A stretch of 64,000 bases of DNA from assembly GCF_014635545.1 (NCBI RefSeq), contig NZ_BMDA01000001.1, forward strand, positions 1,690,739-1,754,738, given 5' to 3'. A model generated the notes under the pieces. It did no database searches. It was not told the origin of the DNA and was given only the letters and a program-made list of their open reading frames with translations. Below are positions 58,791 to 64,000 of this stretch, piece by piece. The translations under genes were made by a program, and so were the position numbers. Positions within the stretch are counted from its first letter, which is position 1. Every line of letters begins with the position of its first letter. The stretch comes from Acinetobacter courvalinii. GTDB lineage: Bacteria; Pseudomonadota; Gammaproteobacteria; Pseudomonadales; Moraxellaceae.

Positions 58791-60173
58791 ATGAACGCGG
58801 TGAATGCTTCATTTACAGATTATAAAGTTGCCGATATTTCCCTTGCTGACTACGGTCGTAAAGAGATCAAACTTGCTGAAGCAGAAATGCCAGCTTTGAT
58901 CGGCTTACGTAAGCGTTATTCTGCTGCTAAACCACTTGCTGGCGCAAAAATTCTGGGTTGTATCCATATGACCATCCAGACTGCTGTTTTAATTGAAACA
59001 TTGGTTGAACTTGGCGCAGAAGTACGTTGGACTTCATGCAACATCTTCTCGACTCAAGACCATGCTGCTGCTGCCATTGCTGCAAGCGGCGTGCCTGTAT
59101 TTGCCTGGAAAGGTGAAACAGAAGAAGAATATGTCTGGTGCCTAGAGCAACAGATCAATGTGAATGGTCAGCCTTGGGATGCCAACATGATTCTGGACGA
59201 TGGCGGTGACTTGACTGCACTTGTTCACGAAAAATACCCTGAGCTGTTAGAACGCATTCACGGTATTACCGAAGAAACCACAACAGGCGTACAACGTCTA
59301 TTGGAAATGTGGAAAGACGGTTCACTTAAAGTTCCTGCCATCAATGTGAATGATTCGATCACTAAATCGAAAAACGACAACAAATACGGTTGCCGTCATT
59401 CATTAAATGATGCGATCAAACGTGCAACTGACATGTTGCTTTCGGGTCGTCGTGCACTTGTGATCGGTTATGGTGATGTGGGTAAAGGTTCGGCGCAATC
59501 TTTACGTCAGGAAGGTATGATCGTACGTGTTACTGAAGTGGACCCGATTTGTGCAATGCAGGCATGTATGGATGGCTACGAAGTTGTTTCTCCATACAAA
59601 AATGGCGTACAAACTGGCAAGAAAGAAGACATCAATCACGACCTACTCGGCAATACTGACCTTGTTGTAACAACGACGGGTAACTATCACGTATGTGATT
59701 CAGCCATGTTAGATAGCTTAAAAGCGGGTGCGGTTGTATGTAACATCGGTCACTTTGACACTGAAATCGATACAGCTTACCTCCGTGGTTACAAGTGGGT
59801 TGAAGTGAAGCCACAAGTCCACCAAGTATATCGTTCAGAAGATGAAAACAACTATTTGATCCTTCTTTCAGAAGGTCGCCTAGTCAACCTTGGTAATGCC
59901 ACAGGTCACCCGTCACGTGTCATGGATGGTTCTTTCGCCAACCAGGTTTTAGGTCAAATGCATTTATTCGCTGAGAAATTTGCTGATTTGCCTGCCGATC
60001 AAAAACAAGCGGCGATTCGCGTAGAAGTACTGCCTAAGAAATTAGACGAAGAAGTTGCTGCGGCAATGGTTGTTGGCTTCGGTGGTGTGCTTACACAGTT
60101 GACGCAAGTACAGGCAGATTACTTAGGCGTTCCTGTAGAAGGCCCGTTCAAATCTGACGCTTATAAATACTAA
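58791..60173 (+). CDS. ahcY: Adenosylhomocysteinase
   Basis: AhcY hydrolyses S-adenosylhomocysteine to adenosine and homocysteine. The 460-residue protein has [17 protein letters not shown] (about residues 81-97), [22 protein letters not shown] near residue 184 and the NAD motif [19 protein letters not shown] (about residues 223-241). [13 protein letters not shown] and the terminal PFKSDAYKY complete the family. A riboswitch controls it and metF follows; methionine is then rebuilt from homocysteine. Confidence 0.97.
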   Translation: MNAVNASFTDYKVADISLADYGRKEIKLAEAEMPALIGLRKRYSAAKPLAGAKILGCIHMTIQTAVLIETLVELGAEVRWTSCNIFSTQDHAAAAIAASGVPVFAWKGETEEEYVWCLEQQINVNGQPWDANMILDDGGDLTALVHEKYPELLERIHGITEETTTGVQRLLEMWKDGSLKVPAINVNDSITKSKNDNKYGCRHSLNDAIKRATDMLLSGRRALVIGYGDVGKGSAQSLRQEGMIVRVTEVDPICAMQACMDGYEVVSPYKNGVQTGKKEDINHDLLGNTDLVVTTTGNYHVCDSAMLDSLKAGAVVCNIGHFDTEIDTAYLRGYKWVEVKPQVHQVYRSEDENNYLILLSEGRLVNLGNATGHPSRVMDGSFANQVLGQMHLFAEKFADLPADQKQAAIRVEVLPKKLDEEVAAAMVVGFGGVLTQLTQVQADYLGVPVEGPFKSDAYKY

Positions 60174-60180
60174 GAACATC

Positions 60181-60211
60181 AGGGCAGACGTTTTACGGAC
60201 TGCCCTTTTTT
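60181..60211 (+). terminator. Terminator of ahcY
   Basis: Stem AGGGCAG/CTGCCCT with a 12-base loop and six T residues. It lies between ahcY and metF. Confidence 0.82.
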
Positions 60212-60246
60212 CTAAAATTTTCCAGGCGAGTTAAAAAGGATTTGAA

Positions 60247-61083
60247 ATGACCAAGCGTGTTCCTATTTCTTTTGAATTTTTCCCACCAAAAACTGATGCG
60301 GGTGCGGAAAAGTTACGTGTTGTTCACCAAGAACTACAACTGTTAAATCCAGAGTTTTTCTCCATTACCTATGGCGCTGGCGGTTCTACCCGTGAACGTA
60401 CCTTAGCGGCGATTAATGACTTTAATGGTCAAGGTACCCCTGTTGCACCGCACTTGTCTTGTATCGGGGATGATAAGGCACGTATCGCTGAGCTATTAGA
60501 CTTATATAAATCTCAAGGCATCGATCGTATTGTGGCATTGCGTGGTGATTTACCGTCAGGTCAGGTCGGCCTGGGTGAACTCCCTTATGCTCAGGATCTG
60601 GTTCGTTTTATTCGCGAACATTCAGGTGACCATTTCCATATCGAAGTCGCTGCTTATCCTGAAATGCACCCACAGGCAGATAGTTTTGATGGTGATATCC
60701 AGCGTTTTGTAGAGAAAGTCAATGCAGGCGCCAATGCTGGCATTACCCAATTTTTCTTCAATCCAGATGCGTATTTCTACTTTATTGAACGAATTGCCAA
60801 AGCAGGCGTGAATATTCCAGTTGCACCAGGTATCATGCCGATCACCAATGCAAGCAACCTGATCCGTTTTGCTGATGGTACAGGTGCCGAAATTCCACGC
60901 TGGATCCGTAAGCAACTGGCTGCCTATGGTGATGATAGCGCAAGCATCAAAGCTTTCGGTCACGAAGTGATTGTCAATCTGTGCGAGCGATTGATCGCGG
61001 GTGGCGCACCAACCCTGCACTTCTACTCAATGAACCAAACCGAACCGACTCGACAACTGGTTGTTGATCTTGGTTTAAACTAA
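60247..61083 (+). CDS. metF: Methylenetetrahydrofolate reductase
   Basis: MetF reduces 5,10-methylene-THF to 5-methyl-THF, the methyl donor for methionine synthesis. The 278-residue TIM-barrel flavoprotein begins MTKRVPISFEFFPPKTDAGA. ITYGAGGSTRERTLAAI (about residues 40-56), RGDLPSG, AAYPEMHPQADSFDGD (about residues 137-152) and ITQFFFNPDAYFYFIE follow. It is next to ahcY in the homocysteine cycle. A terminator at 60181-60211 separates the two. Confidence 0.96.
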   Translation: MTKRVPISFEFFPPKTDAGAEKLRVVHQELQLLNPEFFSITYGAGGSTRERTLAAINDFNGQGTPVAPHLSCIGDDKARIAELLDLYKSQGIDRIVALRGDLPSGQVGLGELPYAQDLVRFIREHSGDHFHIEVAAYPEMHPQADSFDGDIQRFVEKVNAGANAGITQFFFNPDAYFYFIERIAKAGVNIPVAPGIMPITNASNLIRFADGTGAEIPRWIRKQLAAYGDDSASIKAFGHEVIVNLCERLIAGGAPTLHFYSMNQTEPTRQLVVDLGLN

Positions 61084-61105
61084 TTTGTACGAGCCCTACC
61101 CAAGC

Positions 61106-61822
61106 ATGAATCGTTTTTATATCGAAACCGAATTAAATACTGGTCATACCATTGAATTAACAGAATCGGTATTTCATCACTGGGTACGCGTGCTTCGTGC
61201 CAAAGAACAAGAACAGGCCATCTTTTTCAATGGAAAAGGTGGCGAATATGTGGTCACACTGACTCAGATCAACAAAAAAAATGCCTTTGTTTCAGTTGAT
61301 CAATTTAATGCAGCAGATCGTACTGCCCCTTTTAAAGTGATCTTAGGACAAGTCATGAGTAAAGGGGATCGTATGGATTATGCGATCCAGAAGGCCACTG
61401 AACTCGGCGTGAGCACCATTCAGCTTTTGACCAGTGAGCGTTGCGAAATGCGTTTAAAGTATGATCGTGATCAAAAGAAACTGGATCACTGGCAGTCTGT
61501 TGCCATTGCTGCATGTGAACAATGCGGCATGAACCGTGTACCAGAAATTCTTGCGCCAATTTCACTCAGCGACTGGGTTGAGTCCGATTTACCTGTATCC
61601 CGTTTCGTGCTTGCCCCGAATAAAGATCAGGAAAATGTACTGTTAAATAGTTCACCGGATCTGGCCTTACTGATTGGTCCCGAAGGTGGCCTAAGTGAAG
61701 CAGAAATTAACATTGCTAATCAAAATAATTTTAAAAACTGGTGTATTGGAGATCGGGTTTTAAGAACAGAAACCGCGCCGGTTGTGGCTTTATCCATTTT
61801 GAATTATCACTTTGCTCCCTAA
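61106..61822 (+). CDS. rsmE: 16S rRNA (uracil(1498)-N3)-methyltransferase RsmE
   Basis: RsmE methylates U1498 of 16S rRNA. The 238-residue SPOUT protein has MNRFYIE at the start, HHWVRVLRAKEQEQAIFFNGKGGEY, KGDRMDYAIQKATELGVSTI (about residues 87-106) and the SAM knot ALLIGPEGGLSEAEI (about residues 190-204) with LRTETAPVVALSIL. I use the ATG at 61106; a TTG at 61085 immediately after metF would add seven residues. It follows metF by 22 bases and is probably cotranscribed. Confidence 0.94.
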   Translation: MNRFYIETELNTGHTIELTESVFHHWVRVLRAKEQEQAIFFNGKGGEYVVTLTQINKKNAFVSVDQFNAADRTAPFKVILGQVMSKGDRMDYAIQKATELGVSTIQLLTSERCEMRLKYDRDQKKLDHWQSVAIAACEQCGMNRVPEILAPISLSDWVESDLPVSRFVLAPNKDQENVLLNSSPDLALLIGPEGGLSEAEINIANQNNFKNWCIGDRVLRTETAPVVALSILNYHFAP

Positions 61823-61920
61823 TCATGCCTGAGCATTGCTTTCCATTTTATTTAGCGCTAATTTAAAGCGCAAATCGACTATGTTTACAAAAAAACAAAG
61901 ACTGTGCACATAGATAAAAA

Positions 61921-64000
61921 ATGAAAAGGATTATGCTTTATATGTTAGGGGTACAGGACAAAAGCTTGCCACAGTTTATCTATACGGATCAAATTAGTTA
62001 TCCGAATCATGTTCGCTTATTTGTCATAAGTGTGTTTGGTATTTGTCTGTTAGATTATGCGCTGTTTGGCGCTTTTTATACATTTGAATCCAATATTTTT
62101 ACCACCTGGATGAGTATAACCCTTACCATCCTGTTTGGTTTTTCCTGTATTTGTCATTTTTTATTAAAACGTTACTCCGCGATTCGCTATAGCCACACCA
62201 CCCATCTTATCTTTCAGCTGATCTGTTTTTTTACCGGTTTATTGATTGGTGCCAATACGGTCATTATTAATGATTATTTAGGCAATGATGTTCCGAATTT
62301 AATCGGCACACATGTTTTAACACTTACCGCGTTATTACTGACTGCCTCTCATATTATTGCGCTGACTTTTTTAACCCAACATATTCGTTATTTCTTCTTA
62401 TTTTTTATCCCGAGTATCACGCCATTATTTATTTCCCAGCTTATACAACGGGATCATGAACATAATCTATTCTATCTGGCCTATTATTCATCTTTTTTCG
62501 CAACCGTACTTTGTGCCCAGGCCACCTACAAGATTCATAAGCATCTGGCACTGGTACTTGAAAAAAATAAACAGCTGATTGATGTCGCAGAACAGCACAA
62601 CCACTGGACAGAAGAACTGTGCCAGCAACTGCAGCATGAGGTAAACAAGTCTAAAGATATCGAAGCCCAGTTGCAGTTCAATAATCATTTGCTCGAACAA
62701 AAAGTTCGTGAGCGTACTTTTGACCTGACCCAGATGAACGAAAGTTTAGAGGAAAATCGTCAGAGTCTGGCATTGGCACACGAAACTGCAGGTATTCAGC
62801 ATTGGGACTGGAATCTTGAAAATACCATTCATAATATAACTCCACCGCATGAAGTTGAGCATAACGCCCAGAACCTTTATAGCCTGCTCAATGAGGTTGC
62901 CCACCCCAATGATGTTGAACGGGTAAAAAACACGCTCCATCAACACTTATCCGGCCAAACCCCACGTTATGAAGAAACCTTTCGTATTAAATATGAAAAT
63001 GGCGACTGGACCTGGATTCACGCTGTCGGTCAGGTAATTTTAAGAGATCCGAAAAATGGCAACGCCTTACGTATGGTGGGTGTGCACCGTGATATCAATC
63101 AGGAAAAGAAAGATCAGGAACGGCTGAAATTGGCTGCCAATGTGTTTGAACAGGCCTCCGAAGGTATTTTCATTCTGGATGAACACTTTAATTATGTTGA
63201 GATCAACCCTAAATACGAACAACTGACCGGTCTGGATAAGCAAGCTGTTGTAGGCAAACAGCTGTTTGAAATTACCAGACAAAATAAACAGCATCATCAT
63301 AATTTCCATCTCTCCATCTTGGATACCCTACGTGAAGCGCAGGAATATGAAGGTGAATTTCAGGAAACCTATATCTCAGATAAGTCATGTTTCCTCTGGA
63401 TTCATATCAATGCGGTCAAGGATGAACAGGATCGCGTTATTAATTATATCGGTATTGTTTCGGATCAGACTGAACGTAAGCATCAGGAACAGCGCTTATC
63501 GTATTTGACCAATTACGATACGCTAACCGACCTGCCCAACCGTTTTTATTATCAGCAGCAACTGCATCAATATCTGGTCAATGAACCTGCCATTCAACAT
63601 TTGGCTGTTATCCGTCTAAACATTGACCGTTTCCGCGCACTCAATGAAATCATCAGCAATAAAGCCGGCAATGAGCTGCTTAAACAGGTGGCGCAACGTC
63701 TACGCATCAGTAATATTGATGCCCTGCTGGTGGCGCATTTAAGCGCAGATGATTTTGCCATTATTTATGAGATATCCCATCTGCATCCGCCTATTCATCA
63801 ACTCTGCAATAACATTGTAGAAGCTTTTAGCAAGGCTTTTTATATTGCCGATCAGGAGTATTTTGTCAGCATTTCCATTGGCGTGGCCATTTATCCAGAG
63901 CATGGCCGTCAGGTGGATAATTTAAATACCCATGCTGAACAGGCACTGAATGAAGCCAAACGTTTAGGCGGTAATACCATCCATTATTATTCCAATGAAA
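61921..64000 (+). CDS. PAS-GGDEF membrane signalling protein (3' end beyond window)
   Basis: The first 693 codons of a large c-di-GMP-type protein are visible. About five or six membrane helices lie between residues 30 and 205. A coiled coil follows (residues 205-270, EEQ/KNKQLIDVAEQHN region). Two PAS domains follow (WTWIHAVGQVILRDPKNGN near residue 365; FEQASEGIFILDEHFNYVEI near residue 410). Then a GGDEF domain starts at YDTLTDLPNRFYY. The GGDEF signature is SADDF (residues 608-612), so cyclase activity is unlikely. An EAL domain may follow beyond the edge. The start could also be ATG 61933 or 61942. Confidence 0.82.
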   Translation, partial: MKRIMLYMLGVQDKSLPQFIYTDQISYPNHVRLFVISVFGICLLDYALFGAFYTFESNIFTTWMSITLTILFGFSCICHFLLKRYSAIRYSHTTHLIFQLICFFTGLLIGANTVIINDYLGNDVPNLIGTHVLTLTALLLTASHIIALTFLTQHIRYFFLFFIPSITPLFISQLIQRDHEHNLFYLAYYSSFFATVLCAQATYKIHKHLALVLEKNKQLIDVAEQHNHWTEELCQQLQHEVNKSKDIEAQLQFNNHLLEQKVRERTFDLTQMNESLEENRQSLALAHETAGIQHWDWNLENTIHNITPPHEVEHNAQNLYSLLNEVAHPNDVERVKNTLHQHLSGQTPRYEETFRIKYENGDWTWIHAVGQVILRDPKNGNALRMVGVHRDINQEKKDQERLKLAANVFEQASEGIFILDEHFNYVEINPKYEQLTGLDKQAVVGKQLFEITRQNKQHHHNFHLSILDTLREAQEYEGEFQETYISDKSCFLWIHINAVKDEQDRVINYIGIVSDQTERKHQEQRLSYLTNYDTLTDLPNRFYYQQQLHQYLVNEPAIQHLAVIRLNIDRFRALNEIISNKAGNELLKQVAQRLRISNIDALLVAHLSADDFAIIYEISHLHPPIHQLCNNIVEAFSKAFYIADQEYFVSISIGVAIYPEHGRQVDNLNTHAEQALNEAKRLGGNTIHYYSNE

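Overview
The window reads as chromosomal DNA from an Acinetobacter-like gammaproteobacterium (Moraxellaceae). The evidence is the AT-rich composition, an extended CsrA, the gene blocks alaS-lysC-csrA, cyoABCDE, rpsF-rpsR-rplI-dnaB-alr and prmA-DUF3426-fis-purH-purD, an EmrE/AbeS-like SMR pump, and hisZ-purA. I place it at genus level from remembered protein sequences only. Almost everything is housekeeping. I see no prophage, insertion sequence, CRISPR array, integron, tRNA or rRNA gene.

Layout. 1-8.3 kb: mutL (cut by the window edge) and tsaE, an unrecognised 173-aa protein, two pseudouridine synthases, an orphan RelB/DinJ-type antitoxin next to a GNAT acetyltransferase, a glycine-zipper envelope protein, a luciferase-like flavin oxidoreductase, and the divergent ppsR/ppsA pair. 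10.9-16.9 kb: a GYF_2-RDD membrane protein and the cytochrome bo3 operon cyoABCDE behind a long leader hairpin. 17-24 kb: the ribosomal block rpsF-rpsR-rplI with an S6:S18-type leader, a divergent NAD(P)H oxidoreductase/HxlR pair, dnaB, alr, and a divergent Anbu protease/WYL regulator pair. 24.4-30.1 kb (minus strand): an ABM monooxygenase, purA, hisZ, a lipoprotein, a small coiled-coil membrane protein and an Epd-like dehydrogenase. 30.4-35 kb: alaS, lysC, csrA. 35-46 kb: rnhB, a small lipoprotein, cytochrome b561, an adenine-deaminase-like enzyme with a purine permease, a Fur-box-linked TonB receptor, an SMR pump and mnmG. 46-52 kb: prmA, a DUF3426 protein, fis, purH and purD. 52-64 kb: the methionine transporter metQ-metN-metI, a histone-deacetylase-like protein coupled to an unknown gene, gloB, ahcY behind an SAH riboswitch, metF, rsmE, and the start of a PAS-GGDEF signalling protein cut by the window end.

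Connections. metQNI, ahcY and metF serve the methionine/SAM cycle. purA, purH, purD, the deaminase and the NCS2 permease serve purine synthesis and salvage. csrA, fis, ppsR, HxlR, WYL and the GGDEF protein are regulators.

Most items worth a second look are non-coding: the SAH riboswitch before ahcY, the rpsF leader, a 14-bp-arm hairpin before cyoA, a structured 370-bp leader before fis where dusB sits in related genomes, a terminator-like hairpin facing backwards between lysC and csrA, paired palindromes before the flavin oxidoreductase, and a terminator splitting metQ from metNI. No gene cluster here stands out as a clearly new system. The best candidates for unknown biology are the HDAC-like/unknown gene pair and the Anbu/WYL pair.
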